NCBI RefSeq assembly: GCF_000801335.2
Contig: NZ_JSEH01000001.1
Span: 62,001-126,000, forward strand
DNA length: 64,000 nt
Reading direction: 5' to 3'
Source: Desulfovibrio sp. TomC
GTDB lineage: Bacteria > Desulfobacterota > Desulfovibrionia > Desulfovibrionales > Desulfovibrionaceae
The position numbers were made by a program, and so were the translations under genes. The notes beneath the pieces are model-generated. The model searched no databases, had not been told where the DNA came from, and worked only from the letters and a program-made list of their open reading frames with translations. Shown here one piece after another: positions 20,757 to 30,114 of this stretch. How positions within the stretch are numbered: the first letter of the stretch is position 1; each line of letters opens with the position of its first letter.

Positions 20757-21102
20757 GCTTGGCGTCGCCCAGACTCGCCATGGCTGGTCACGAAGTGGCC
20801 CAGGGGCGTGTCTGACTGGAGCACAGAGTCAACCAACTTGGATGCATATTTTTATTTCCCCCATTTTCTTCCGTAAATTCAATCCGATTGCCCGTGCCCG
20901 GCCTGAAGGGGACTGAATTGTCAATTTTAATTTAGTTTCCCGTATGTTAAGGGGCCCTATCGGCGAATGTCTCGGCATTGGATATGCCGTGTCGACACTG
21001 CTTTCCTCACGAAACCATTGGAGACAGCAGAGGTCGCTCGGCCCGATCCTGGTGTCACTCTTTTGCCGTCCCGCGTCGCCACACCTAAGGAGACCGCCTG
21101 CC
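20757..21102. other. Gap of about 350 bases before the HdrD-like gene
   Basis: No gene is supported here. The middle (about 20840-20945) is AT-rich, unlike the flanks. TTGTCA at 20918-20923 and TATGTT about 19 bases further could form a weak sigma-70-like promoter, which would give a leader of about 150 bases for the gene at 21103. I see no riboswitch or clear operator. Confidence 0.4.
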
Positions 21103-22431
21103 ATGGAGCCTTTGGAACTCGCCGTCGCCTCGTCGGAACTCAGAGACCGGCTCCAGGCCCTCGACGTCCGGTCGTGCCTTGGCTGCGGGGCCTGCGCCAG
21201 CGGCTGTCCCATTCCCGGCACACCGGGCATGGAGGGGTTTGATCCCCGGGTGGCGGTGCGCCTTATCGCCATGGGCCGCGAGGCGGAAGTGGCGGCCTCG
21301 GCCTTTCCCTGGGTCTGTACCAGCTGCGGCCGGTGTTCCCATGTCTGTCCCATGGGTATTGATCTGACAGCTGTCTTCAGCCTGCTGCGCGGTCTGGTCC
21401 CCCGTTCCAAAGTCCCGGGAACGCTCGAAAAGGGTGTTTCATCGGTATTGGAAACCGGCAACACCCTGGCTATCCCTCTGGAAGACTTTCTCGACACCTT
21501 AAGCGACATTGGCGGTGAATTGGCCGAGGAGGAGTGTCCTGGCTTTTATGTGCCCGTGGACCAGCCCGGAGCCGATCTCCTCGTGTTTCTCAATTCCAAG
21601 GAAGTCTTCGGCGATTTCGACGATCTCAAATGGTGGTGGCGCATCTTCTATAATGCCCGGGAACACTGGACCGTGCCGTCGCGCAACTGGGAAGCCGAGG
21701 ACTGGGGGCTTTTCACCGGCAATCCCGATGTCTCCCTGGTGCTGGCCCGGCGCAAGCTTGATCTCATGCGCAGTCTCGGGGCAGCCCGGCTGCTCATCCC
21801 CGACTGCGGCGGCGGATCCTACGGCTGTCGCATGGGGCTTAAAACCTGCGCCCTGGAAGATCCGTCGCATCAGGTCGATTCCCAGTATTTCTACGACTAT
21901 CTGCTGGGCCTGATCGATTCGGGCCGCATCCGTCTCGATCCTACCCGCAATGCCGGACGCACCTTCGTCTGGCATGACGCCTGCAAACACGGTCGCGAAC
22001 TGGAACGCCACTTCGGCAAGGGCTATTACGATGAGCCACGCGCCATCCTGGCCCATTGTGTCGGCGCACAAAATGTTGTGGCCATGACTCCCGATCGGGC
22101 CAACAACTACTGCTGCGGCGCCGGCGGCGGCAACTGGCCCATGCCTTTTGAAAAGGAATCGGCCGCCCATGGCCGGTTCAAAGTAGCCCAGCTCGAAGCC
22201 TGCCGGGCCGATGTGGTGGTGGTCGGCTGCGCCAACTGCCGTGACCAGCTGCAAAAACGCCTGCCCCGGTTTTTCCCTGGTCGCTGCAACTACGAAGTCA
22301 AATACCTCTGGCAGCTTGTGGCGGAGACCATGATTGCGACGCCCTGGACGCCAGCCGAGGTCGAAGCGGCCACAGAACGCAGCCGGCTGCAACACCAGCA
22401 TTTTGAAGCTGAACTGGACGGAGGCTTTTGA
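21103..22431 (+). CDS. HdrD/GlcF-like iron-sulfur oxidoreductase subunit (fused HdrC-HdrB type)
   Basis: The 442-residue cytoplasmic protein is predicted to pass electrons between iron-sulfur clusters and a disulfide- or FAD-linked partner. The N-terminal HdrC-like region has two [4Fe-4S] motifs, Cys25/28/31/35 and Cys72/75/78/82. The rest is HdrB-like, with two Cys-rich CCG-type regions: CGGGSYGC, then HDACKHG followed by NNYCCGAGGG and GCANCRDQL. The start at 21103 follows AAGGAGA. Its stop overlaps the next gene's start by one base, so the two proteins very likely form a complex. The physiological partner (heterodisulfide-like thiol, ferredoxin or other) is not evident. Confidence 0.85.
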   Translation: MEPLELAVASSELRDRLQALDVRSCLGCGACASGCPIPGTPGMEGFDPRVAVRLIAMGREAEVAASAFPWVCTSCGRCSHVCPMGIDLTAVFSLLRGLVPRSKVPGTLEKGVSSVLETGNTLAIPLEDFLDTLSDIGGELAEEECPGFYVPVDQPGADLLVFLNSKEVFGDFDDLKWWWRIFYNAREHWTVPSRNWEAEDWGLFTGNPDVSLVLARRKLDLMRSLGAARLLIPDCGGGSYGCRMGLKTCALEDPSHQVDSQYFYDYLLGLIDSGRIRLDPTRNAGRTFVWHDACKHGRELERHFGKGYYDEPRAILAHCVGAQNVVAMTPDRANNYCCGAGGGNWPMPFEKESAAHGRFKVAQLEACRADVVVVGCANCRDQLQKRLPRFFPGRCNYEVKYLWQLVAETMIATPWTPAEVEAATERSRLQHQHFEAELDGGF

Positions 22432-24491
22432 TGGACTCCCGACAGCCACTCCCCATTCTTGTGGTCGGCAGCGGCATGGCCGGCTTGCGGGCGGCGCTTG
22501 ATCTGGCTGCGGCCGGCGCAGACGTCCTTCTTGTCGAGGCCGGCACTCGCCTTGGCGGCAGCCTGTCCCACGTGGCGATCCTGGCCCAAACCGGCCAACC
22601 CATCCGAGACCAGCTTGATGCCCTGACCAGGGAAGTCCAGGAGCATCCGGCCATCACGGTCCGGCTGGGGCAGCGCCTGGAGTCTTTTGCCGGCCAGCCC
22701 GGGGCGTTTCGCGCCGGGCTGGCCCAGCCAGGAGTGCAGGACCGGGAGGAGGTTGCGGTCTCGTGCCTTATCCTGGCCACGGGCAGCGTCCCGTTTCATC
22801 CGGGAAGCCTCGATTTCCTGGGGCACGGCGTCATACCGGACGTAGTCACAAGTCTCGATTTGGAAGCCATGCTCGCCAGAAAGGGCGGCATTGTGCGTCC
22901 TTCCGACGGCCAGCCACCGCTTTCGGTCGCCTTTATGCAGTGCGTTGGTTCACGGATGCTTCAGCCGCTGGATCGGCCGGCCTGCTGCGCCACCGGTTGC
23001 GCCGTAACCGTGCGTCAGGCCCTGGCCATGCCTCAGGCCAGACGCATTATCTGCGCCATTGATCTGCGCGCCCATGTGCCCGGAACCCAGGAGGCGCTCC
23101 ATCAGGCAGAATCCGAGGGGGTCGCCCTGCGTCACATCCGCCCCCACACCCTGGAACCGGGACCGGACGGACGGGGGGTGGACTATCGCTTTGTAGACGA
23201 ACAGGGCCAAGAGTGCCGGGAATCCGTGGATATGGTCGTATTGGCCGTGGGCGTCGGGCTGTCGGTCAGCACCCGGGCCATGCTCGAGGCCTCAGGGGTG
23301 GCGACCGGACGGCATGGCTTTGTGGCGACACAGCCGTTTGCACCCGTGGCCACCAGCCGGCCGGGCGTCTTTGTGGCCGGCAATCTGCGTGGTCCGGGCG
23401 AGGCGGCCCTGGCCGTGGTCCAAGGCTCGGCCGCAGCCTGTGAGGCGTGGACCGCGTTTGGCCCGAAAGAGGCACAGGCAACGACAGCGCCAGCCCTGGT
23501 GCTCGGCGGCGGGGTGGCCGGGCTGGCCTGTGGGTTGCGTCTGGCCCAGTGTGGTATTCCCGTGACCCTGGTCGAGTCTACCGACCGTCTGGGCGGCAAT
23601 CCGCGCAAGCACCCGACGATCTGGAAAGGCCAGGAGACCAGGGAAGCCGTTGCCGCCATGGCCCAGGCAGTCCTTGACCACCCCGGTGTCACCGTGCTGA
23701 CCGAGGCACGGCTGGTCGGCCTCTCCGGAGGGCCGGGGGCCTGGACCGGGCACCTTGACACGCCCCAAGGCCCTTGCGCCAGGGCCTTTGGCGCAGCCGT
23801 TTTGGCCCTAGGCGGCAGCGAAATCCGGCCGGACGAATATCTTCTTGGCCGCGATCCCCGGGTCATGACCCAGCTTGAATTCGAGAACTGGCGGCGCTCC
23901 CATCCCGCACCGGACGAAGTGCCGCGATCCGTGGTTTTCATCCAGTGCGTCGGGTCGCGGCAACCCTGCGGGTACACCGCCTGCGCCAGGCTGTGCTGCT
24001 CCCAGGCCCTGTGCGCTGCCGTGGACGTCAAAAAAAGCCGTCCCGATGCCCAGGTGGCTGTTTTTTATCGCGACATCACAGCCTACGGCGAAGCCGAGGA
24101 CATCTATACCGAGGCCAGACGCCTCGGCGTGCTTTTTTTCCGCTACGACCCGGATGCTGCGCCCCGGGTAGAGCGGTTGGGCACCGATCTGGCCGTGACC
24201 GGCGAAGACAGCCTGCTTGGGCGGCCGGTGCGGCTTCGTCCGGACCGGGTTGTCCTGGCGACGCCACTGGCCGCCGCCGGCGTCGCTGCAATGGCAGCCC
24301 TGTTTGCCGTGCCGACCGATGCCCTGGGATTTTTGTCCCCGGTCCATCCGGTGCTCTTTCCGGTGGATCTGCCCCGGCCCGGCCTTTTTGCCGCCGGAGT
24401 GTGCCTTGGTCCCAAACCCCTCGACGAGTCCTTTGCCGAAGCCCAGGCGGCGGCCATGCGAGCCGCTGTTTTTCTGACTGGACGTGCCTGA
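22431..24491 (+). CDS. HdrA-like FAD/iron-sulfur oxidoreductase with two tandem HdrA-type halves
   Basis: The 686-residue flavoprotein appears to be two HdrA/QmoA-like modules in a row. The first has a dinucleotide-binding motif VVGSGMAGLRAAL at residues 5-20 and a Cys patch MQCVGSR...CCATGC. The second starts about residue 350 with VLGGGVAGLACGL and has the matching Cys patch IQCVGSR...CARLCC. No ferredoxin or MvhD domain is present. Coupling to the HdrD-like gene suggests an electron-transfer or electron-bifurcating complex resembling Hdr or Qmo. That is inference: real HdrA and QmoB carry extra [4Fe-4S] motifs that I do not see here. Confidence 0.82.
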   Translation: MDSRQPLPILVVGSGMAGLRAALDLAAAGADVLLVEAGTRLGGSLSHVAILAQTGQPIRDQLDALTREVQEHPAITVRLGQRLESFAGQPGAFRAGLAQPGVQDREEVAVSCLILATGSVPFHPGSLDFLGHGVIPDVVTSLDLEAMLARKGGIVRPSDGQPPLSVAFMQCVGSRMLQPLDRPACCATGCAVTVRQALAMPQARRIICAIDLRAHVPGTQEALHQAESEGVALRHIRPHTLEPGPDGRGVDYRFVDEQGQECRESVDMVVLAVGVGLSVSTRAMLEASGVATGRHGFVATQPFAPVATSRPGVFVAGNLRGPGEAALAVVQGSAAACEAWTAFGPKEAQATTAPALVLGGGVAGLACGLRLAQCGIPVTLVESTDRLGGNPRKHPTIWKGQETREAVAAMAQAVLDHPGVTVLTEARLVGLSGGPGAWTGHLDTPQGPCARAFGAAVLALGGSEIRPDEYLLGRDPRVMTQLEFENWRRSHPAPDEVPRSVVFIQCVGSRQPCGYTACARLCCSQALCAAVDVKKSRPDAQVAVFYRDITAYGEAEDIYTEARRLGVLFFRYDPDAAPRVERLGTDLAVTGEDSLLGRPVRLRPDRVVLATPLAAAGVAAMAALFAVPTDALGFLSPVHPVLFPVDLPRPGLFAAGVCLGPKPLDESFAEAQAAAMRAAVFLTGRA

Positions 24492-24574
24492 CCGGCCTGT
24501 CTGGGCAGGGCGAACCATTCGTGCTACAGCGGGGAGATGACCATTTCCCAACAGCAACGCACGGAATTTTGCCC

Positions 24575-26401
24575 ATGAATCGCCCCAAGACCTCTGCCAA
24601 AGCCCTTGTCCTTGGCATCGACGGACTCGACCCGGTGTTGTGTCGCCGGCTCATGGCCGCCGGCCGGCTGCCCCATCTGGCCCGGCTGGCCGCAACCGGC
24701 TGTTTCGCCGCCCTGGCCACGGCCAATCCGGCCCAGAGCCCGGTGGCCTGGACCTGTCTGGCCACCGGGGCCAATCCCGGCCAACACGGCATCTTCGATT
24801 TCATTATCCGCGCGCCGGGAACCTATCTGCCCCGGCTGTCGCTCACCCGACCCGGCCCGGGCGGCCTGCCCCAGCCGGCATACAATTGTGAAACTTTTTT
24901 TGAGGTCGCGGCCAAGGCTGGCCTACCGGTGACCGCCGTACGTTGGCCGGTCACCTATCCGCCGGCCTTTGCCGGGGTGACGACCCTGGCCGGCCTGGGT
25001 GCGCCCGACGTCAAGGGCCGTCTTGGCAACTACGTCCAATACGCCGAGGACGCAGGGGCAACCGGGGGAGGGCGTGGCAAGTTCGTGCCGGTGCGCTTTA
25101 CCGACGGCTTCGCCGTGGTGTCCGTGGAAGGTCCCATGACTCCGGTGACGGGCCGGAAGACGCCGGCCGTTGTGCCCCTGGAATTGACCCGGACAGAGGG
25201 ACGGTTGTCTTATGTCGTATGCGGCCAGTCAGGCAGTCTCGAACCCGGCGGCTGGTCGCCGTATCTGACGCTTGATTTCAACGTCGGCCAGGGCCGGCAG
25301 GTGCGGGGACTGACCCGGCTGTGGCTGGGAAGGCTCAGCCCGCTTGAACTCTACCTCGGCCCGGTGCAGGTCGATCCCACGAGGCCCGATCTGCCTATTG
25401 CCGCGCCGGCCGGGTACGCAGCCGAACTGGCCGGTGCCCTCGGCGGACCGTTTTCCACCCTGGGAATGCCTGAAGAAACCAAAGGACTGACCGACGGAGT
25501 CATGACCGACGAGGCCTTTTTGGCCTTGTGCGACGAGGTGACGCGCGAGCGCGAGGCCATGCTGGATTTTGAGCTGGGCCGGTTCCGGGCAGGGCTGCTG
25601 TCCGTGGTGTTCGACACATCCGACCGCATCCAGCACTGTTTCTGGCGGCTGGCCGACCCCAGCCATCCGCTTTACGACGCAGCCGAGGCTGCCCGTCTGG
25701 GGCCGGTCATCGATGAGCACATGGTCCGCATGGATGCGATGGTCGGCCGGGCCATGGCCGCCGCCGGCGACGATACGGCCCTTTTTGTCTGCTCGGACCA
25801 CGGCTTTTGCTCCTATACCCGGTCCTTGAATCTCAATGCCTGGCTGGTTCGGGAAGGCTACATGAAGCTTACGCCCCACGATCCGGCGGATAGCGGCGAA
25901 CTCTTTCGCCACGTGGACTGGACAGCTACCCGGGCCTTTGCCCTGGGGTTTGGTTCGGTCTGTCTCAATATTGCCGGCCGGGAGCAACAGGGCGTGGTGC
26001 CGCCCGACGAGGCCGACGCCCTGGCCAGGGAGATTGCCAGCGGTCTTGAAGCCCTCACGGATGCCGGCGATTCGCCAGTGGCTGCTGTCCACCACAAGGC
26101 CGCCCTCTACCATGGGCCGCTGGCCGGGCAGGCTCCGGATCTGGTGGTTGGCTGTCGTCCGCCCTACCGTGTGGCCTGGACGTCGGCCATTGGCGGCGCC
26201 GGGGGAGAGGTTTTTAGCGACAATCGCCAGAAATGGTCGGGGGATCACTGCGTGGACGCCTCGTTTGTTCCGGGTTCGCTTTTTTCCAACCTGCCTCTGG
26301 CTGCAGCCGACGGCGTAGCCCAGACCCGACTGGCGGCCACGGTCTGTCGGACGCTTGGGCTGGTGCCGGCAGCGCATATGGAGCCTGACTTGTTTCAATA
26401 A
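24575..26401 (+). CDS. Alkaline phosphatase superfamily hydrolase (type I phosphodiesterase/nucleotide pyrophosphatase)
   Basis: Predicted metal-dependent phosphodiesterase or phosphatase of 608 residues. The metal-binding Asp lies in LGIDGLDP near residue 16. The nucleophile region reads SPVAWTCLATGANPGQHGIFD, and further metal ligands fall in CSDHGF and near the C-terminus (GDHC). There is no signal peptide, so it acts in the cytoplasm. Substrate is unknown. The ATG at 24575 is chosen for the conserved N-terminus; the ribosome site is weak. It lies 83 bases behind the HdrA-like gene and may be co-transcribed. Confidence 0.83.
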   Translation: MNRPKTSAKALVLGIDGLDPVLCRRLMAAGRLPHLARLAATGCFAALATANPAQSPVAWTCLATGANPGQHGIFDFIIRAPGTYLPRLSLTRPGPGGLPQPAYNCETFFEVAAKAGLPVTAVRWPVTYPPAFAGVTTLAGLGAPDVKGRLGNYVQYAEDAGATGGGRGKFVPVRFTDGFAVVSVEGPMTPVTGRKTPAVVPLELTRTEGRLSYVVCGQSGSLEPGGWSPYLTLDFNVGQGRQVRGLTRLWLGRLSPLELYLGPVQVDPTRPDLPIAAPAGYAAELAGALGGPFSTLGMPEETKGLTDGVMTDEAFLALCDEVTREREAMLDFELGRFRAGLLSVVFDTSDRIQHCFWRLADPSHPLYDAAEAARLGPVIDEHMVRMDAMVGRAMAAAGDDTALFVCSDHGFCSYTRSLNLNAWLVREGYMKLTPHDPADSGELFRHVDWTATRAFALGFGSVCLNIAGREQQGVVPPDEADALAREIASGLEALTDAGDSPVAAVHHKAALYHGPLAGQAPDLVVGCRPPYRVAWTSAIGGAGGEVFSDNRQKWSGDHCVDASFVPGSLFSNLPLAAADGVAQTRLAATVCRTLGLVPAAHMEPDLFQ

Positions 26402-26478
26402 GCGGGCCATGCCCTTGACGCAGCCCAGGGTCAGGCTTATTGTTTCATAAACTAACTAATCGCGGGAAGGGTACAGCC

Positions 26479-26940
26479 ATGGCCGATCCCCTCGACACCT
26501 GCGCTCGTGAATTGCTCGACGTCATGCCGCTGGTCATGCAGGATTTACGGCGCACCATGCGCAGCCAAAGCGCACCCGATCTTCGCGTGCCGGAACTGCG
26601 CAGTCTGGCGTTTTTGCGCTGCAATCCCGGTTCCAATCTCACGGATTTAGCCGAGTATATCGGCGTTTCCCTACCCTCCATGTCCAAACTGGTCGACACG
26701 TTGACCGCTCGCGGCTTTATCGTGCGCACTCCGGATGCCCAGGATCGACGACGGGTGCGCCTGGACCTCACCGAAACGGGGCTGGGCATTTTGGCCAAGG
26801 CCCGGGAAGCGGTCAAAGCTTCCTTCGCCGCCAAACTGGCCAAGCTTGCGCCACAGGACGTGGAACGGGTCACGGCCAGCATGAACCTGCTGCACGCTCT
26901 GTTTGCCATTACCCCGGAGACCGGCCCGGCAAGCGGTTAA
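26479..26940 (+). CDS. MarR family transcriptional regulator
   Basis: The 153-residue winged-helix dimer shows the MarR core: a recognition region LTDLAEYIGVSLPSMSKLVDTL (about residues 55-75) and a wing with the DRRRVRLDLTETG signature. Such proteins usually repress an adjacent transporter gene and release DNA when a small molecule binds. Here the next gene is an MFS exporter 70 bases downstream, the likely target. The upstream gap at 26440-26478 holds the AT-rich TCATAAACTAACTAAT, a possible operator or promoter. GGGAAGGG precedes the start. Confidence 0.9.
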   Translation: MADPLDTCARELLDVMPLVMQDLRRTMRSQSAPDLRVPELRSLAFLRCNPGSNLTDLAEYIGVSLPSMSKLVDTLTARGFIVRTPDAQDRRRVRLDLTETGLGILAKAREAVKASFAAKLAKLAPQDVERVTASMNLLHALFAITPETGPASG

Positions 26941-26975
26941 CCACACGGTTGCTGGAACAAATCAACCATACAGCC

Positions 26976-26998
26976 GCGGCAGCCCATCGGGCTGCCGC
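26976..26998 (+). terminator. Hairpin between marR-like gene and MFS gene
   Basis: The perfect 10-base arms GCGGCAGCCC (26976-26985) and GGGCTGCCGC (26989-26998) have a three-base loop. It is followed by CGGTTTAC rather than a T-run, so it may be a partial terminator or attenuator ahead of the exporter gene. Confidence 0.55.
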
Positions 26999-27010
26999 CG
27001 GTTTACAGTA

Positions 27011-28261
27011 ATGCCCATCTTATCGAATCCGCCCGGCAGTCTGCTTCTACGGTCTTTTCGCCATCGCAACTTCCGGCTTTTTTTCACCGGCCAGTTTATC
27101 TCCCTGACCGGCACCTGGATGCAGTCAGTGGCCGTGTCCTGGCTGGTCTACCGCTTGACCGGATCGAGCATGGCCCTGGGACTCGTAGGATTTGCCAGCC
27201 ATATCCCGGTGTTTTTGTTCGGACTCTTCGGCGGCTGTCTGGCTGATCGCGGCAACAAACGGGCTATTCTCATCGCGGCCCAGGCTGCGGCCATGCTGCA
27301 AGCCCTGACCCTGGCCGCCCTGACCCTGTCTGGAACCGCCAATGTCTGGCTGGTCGTCTCCCTGGCCACATTCCTGGGTCTGGTCAATGCTGTGGATATG
27401 CCCACCCGCCAGGCTTTTGTGGTGGATATGGTGGGGCGCGAGGACCTGCACAACGCCATTGCGCTTAATTCCTCCATGTTCAACAGCGCCCGGGTGGTTG
27501 GCCCGGCCCTGGCCGGCGTGCTGGTGGCCGCCATTGGCGAGGGCTGGTGCTTTCTGGTCAATGGACTCAGTTATCTGGCCGTCATCGCCGCCTTGGCCGC
27601 CATGCGCCTGCCGCCTTCCCAACCCTCCTGCGGCTCCGGCTCGGTTTCGGGCCATGTCGGCCAGGGGTTGGCCTATGCCTGGGACGACCGGCCGATACGC
27701 TCGATCCTGGCAAGCCTTGTCGTCACGAGTCTTTTTGCCTCGTCCTACATGGTGTTGTTGCCGGTGGTCGTCAACACGGTCCTTGGCCATGGGGCCCAGG
27801 CTCTGGGATTTCTCATGGCCGCAACAGGCGTTGGCAGTGTGCTGGCCGCCCTGTTGCTTGCCCTGCGCCAGAAGAGTCGAGGCCTTTCCCGATGGCGGAT
27901 CGTTTCCGGCCTGGGCGTGGGGCTGGTCATGCTGGCGTTTGCCTTCTCCCGGACATTTTGGCTCTCGGCGTTTCTGTCGATGATCCTGGGATTCTGTCTG
28001 ATCTTTTTCTTCGCCGCCTCCAATACGATGCTGCAACTGCGAAGTCCGGACGCCATGCGGGGTCGCATCATGGCCCTGTATTCCGTCACCCTGGTCGGCA
28101 TGGCCCCCTTCGGGTCGTTGCTGGCCGGGGCGGCGGCCAGTCTTCTGGACGCGCCGACCACCATCGCCCTGGCCGGCGGCCTGTGCGTGGCCGGGGTGGC
28201 CCTGTCCACGGTTCTGGACCGGAAGCCGGGGCAGGAGCAGTCGGCCTCAAGGCCCTGTTGA
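27011..28261 (+). CDS. MFS transporter, DHA3/EntS-like (MFS_3)
   Basis: The 416-residue membrane protein has about 12 predicted helices and the MFS motif A between helices 2 and 3 (GGCLADRGNKR). The opening FRHRNFRLFFTGQFISLTGTWMQ is characteristic of the DHA3/enterobactin-exporter branch (PF05977). Proton-driven export of a drug, siderophore or metabolite is the usual role; the substrate is unknown. Placement behind a MarR regulator suggests substrate-induced expression. The start at 27011 yields the family N-terminus, although no good ribosome site is visible. Confidence 0.88.
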   Translation: MPILSNPPGSLLLRSFRHRNFRLFFTGQFISLTGTWMQSVAVSWLVYRLTGSSMALGLVGFASHIPVFLFGLFGGCLADRGNKRAILIAAQAAAMLQALTLAALTLSGTANVWLVVSLATFLGLVNAVDMPTRQAFVVDMVGREDLHNAIALNSSMFNSARVVGPALAGVLVAAIGEGWCFLVNGLSYLAVIAALAAMRLPPSQPSCGSGSVSGHVGQGLAYAWDDRPIRSILASLVVTSLFASSYMVLLPVVVNTVLGHGAQALGFLMAATGVGSVLAALLLALRQKSRGLSRWRIVSGLGVGLVMLAFAFSRTFWLSAFLSMILGFCLIFFFAASNTMLQLRSPDAMRGRIMALYSVTLVGMAPFGSLLAGAAASLLDAPTTIALAGGLCVAGVALSTVLDRKPGQEQSASRPC

Positions 28262-28333
28262 CAATTACGGGAGACTGCGGCCAGACAATGGCTGGCCCGC
28301 ACAGCCGCTTGAGTGCGGCAAAGGAGATGGACA

Positions 28334-29359
28334 ATGCAGACGCGGACACTGGGCAACACCGGCCTTGCCACCTCGGCCATCGGCTTTGGCGGCATCCCCA
28401 TCATTCGTCTGGGGCGCGACGAGGCAGCCGCCTTGCTGCGCCATGCCGTGGATCGGGGCATCACCTTTTTTGATACGGCCAACCGGTACATGGACAGTGA
28501 AGAGAAGATGGGGCTGGCCTTTGCCGGCATCCGCGACAAGGTGGTCATTGCCACCAAGACCGGGATGCGCGGAGCCAAAGAGGCCATGGAAGAGCTGGAA
28601 CTGAGCCTGACGCGCCTTCAAACCGACTATATCGACCTGTACCAGCCGCATCAGGTCTCCAACCCCGAGGAATTTGCCGCCTTGATGGGTCCGGGCGGGG
28701 CCATGGACGCCCTGCGAAAGGCCCAGGAGCAGGGGAAAATCCGCCATATCGGCATCACCTCCCACAGTTTGGAGATGGCCCGCAAGCTCGTGGCCACGGG
28801 ACTTTTTGCCACCATCCAGTTTCCCTATAACATCGTTGAGACCGAAGCGGCCGCCGAACTGTTCCCCGAGGCTCTGGCCCAGGGCATGGGCATTCTGGTC
28901 ATGAAACCCTTTGCCGGCGGAATGCTCGATGACGGCGATCTGGCCCTGCGCTTTTTGCGTCGGCAGTCCGACCTGCTGGTGTTGGCCGGCTGTGACACGG
29001 CAGAGCAGGTGGATCAGGCCGTGGATGTCTTTTCCGGCGAGGCTGTCTGGACCGAGGCCGACGAGGCCAAGACCGAGGCTTATCGCCAGGAATTGGGGTC
29101 GCGGTTTTGCCGGCGTTGTGAATACTGCCAGCCCTGTCCCCAGGGCGTGCGTATCACCTACGCCATGATGTATCGGGTGGTGGCCAAGCGGATGTCGCCG
29201 GCCAAGGCCGTGAATTTTGCCGGCGCGACCATGGAGACGGTGCGCGAGTGCGTCGACTGCGGCGAATGCGCCACGCGCTGCCCCTACAATCTGCCCATTC
29301 CGGAAATGCTGCAGGAGTATCTGGCCCTGTACGACAGCCACCGGCAGGAAGCCCAGTGA
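28334..29359 (+). CDS. Aldo/keto reductase with C-terminal ferredoxin-like domain
   Basis: The 341-residue protein has an AKR TIM barrel (about residues 1-260). The catalytic Asp-Tyr area appears as FFDTANRYMDSEEKMG and the His region as YIDLYQPHQV. A C-terminal segment carries the Cys motifs CRRCEYCQPCPQGV and CVDCGECATRCPYNLPIPE, for one or two [4Fe-4S] clusters. This AKR-ferredoxin layout is common in anaerobes; the electron carrier and substrate are unknown. AAAGGAG precedes the start, and the stop overlaps the next gene (GTGA). Confidence 0.9.
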   Translation: MQTRTLGNTGLATSAIGFGGIPIIRLGRDEAAALLRHAVDRGITFFDTANRYMDSEEKMGLAFAGIRDKVVIATKTGMRGAKEAMEELELSLTRLQTDYIDLYQPHQVSNPEEFAALMGPGGAMDALRKAQEQGKIRHIGITSHSLEMARKLVATGLFATIQFPYNIVETEAAAELFPEALAQGMGILVMKPFAGGMLDDGDLALRFLRRQSDLLVLAGCDTAEQVDQAVDVFSGEAVWTEADEAKTEAYRQELGSRFCRRCEYCQPCPQGVRITYAMMYRVVAKRMSPAKAVNFAGATMETVRECVDCGECATRCPYNLPIPEMLQEYLALYDSHRQEAQ

Positions 29360-29973
29360 CGCCGGCCGGGCCGGCCCTGGCCGAACGATTCTGGCAGGCC
29401 GGGGCGGTCACCGTCTCGGCCGGACCCATCACGCTCAAATCCGGGCGGGTCAGCCATGTCTATGTCTCGCTGCGCCATTTCGTGTGCAACCCGGGCAATC
29501 TGAAGGCGCTTGGCGATGTGTTCGGAACATGGCTGGGCGAACGGCGACTGGTCCTTGGCAGCGTGTCGAGCCTGCTCTCGCCGGTCCTTTGCGGGGCCTT
29601 TGCAGCTCGATTCGGCCTGCCGCTGGCCCTTTTTCGACCGGACGCTTCGGAGAAAGGGTTGGCCGGGCAGGTGTTTGGCGGCGAGGCCGGGCGGCCGGTC
29701 GTGCTGCTCGACGATGTGCTCACTTCCGGCGGCACGGCCCTGGCTGCGGCCAAGGCCTTTGCCGGCCAGGGGCTGGGCGAGGTCTCGCTCTATGTCTTTG
29801 TGGACAAGCGGCCAACCGGAGTGCGGGCGGAGTTTACCCTGCCTGTGGCCGCGCTGCTGACGCTTACGGAACTGCTCGGACACGGCTTGGCCGCAGGCCA
29901 TATCGCTGGTCCGGCCGTGGCTTGGGCCGAGGAGGAACTGGCGTTTCTGGAAGGCTCCCGCCGCACCACCTAA
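29356..29973 (+). CDS. pyrE: Orotate phosphoribosyltransferase-like protein
   Basis: The 205-residue type I phosphoribosyltransferase has the PRPP-binding motif VVLLDDVLTSGGTA and an N-terminal FTLKSG-like segment (ITLKSGRVSHVYV), as in orotate phosphoribosyltransferase (UMP synthesis). A Lys-Arg pair in VDKRPTG fits the PyrE mobile loop region. The GTG start at 29356 overlaps the aldo/keto reductase stop (GTGA) with AGGA upstream. The symbol is tentative because related PRTases share these motifs. carB in the same window supports a pyrimidine role only weakly. Confidence 0.75.
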   Translation: MTPAGPALAERFWQAGAVTVSAGPITLKSGRVSHVYVSLRHFVCNPGNLKALGDVFGTWLGERRLVLGSVSSLLSPVLCGAFAARFGLPLALFRPDASEKGLAGQVFGGEAGRPVVLLDDVLTSGGTALAAAKAFAGQGLGEVSLYVFVDKRPTGVRAEFTLPVAALLTLTELLGHGLAAGHIAGPAVAWAEEELAFLEGSRRTT

Positions 29974-30075
29974 AAGCAGCAACTATTTGCAATAATAGGT
30001 TGTTATTTGGCTGTTAAGCCGGATGGAATTTCAACCGCAGTGGTCCCGGACGATTGTTTGCGCAGCGTCAGGCAA

Positions 30076-30111
30076 GAAAACGGGTGGACCGGATTGCCCC
30101 GGTCCACCCGT
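30076..30111 (-). terminator. Intrinsic terminator of qorB-like gene
   Basis: The 13-base arms ACGGGTGGACCGG (30080-30092) and CCGGTCCACCCGT (30099-30111) lie just past the qorB-like stop. Read on the minus strand they are followed by TTTTC. Confidence 0.85.
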
Positions 30112-30114
30112 CCC

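Noticed and set aside
20918-20945. Rex-like site before the HdrD-like gene
   Set aside because: TTGTCAATTTTAATTTAG matches only one half of a TTGTGA-N6-TCACAA type site.
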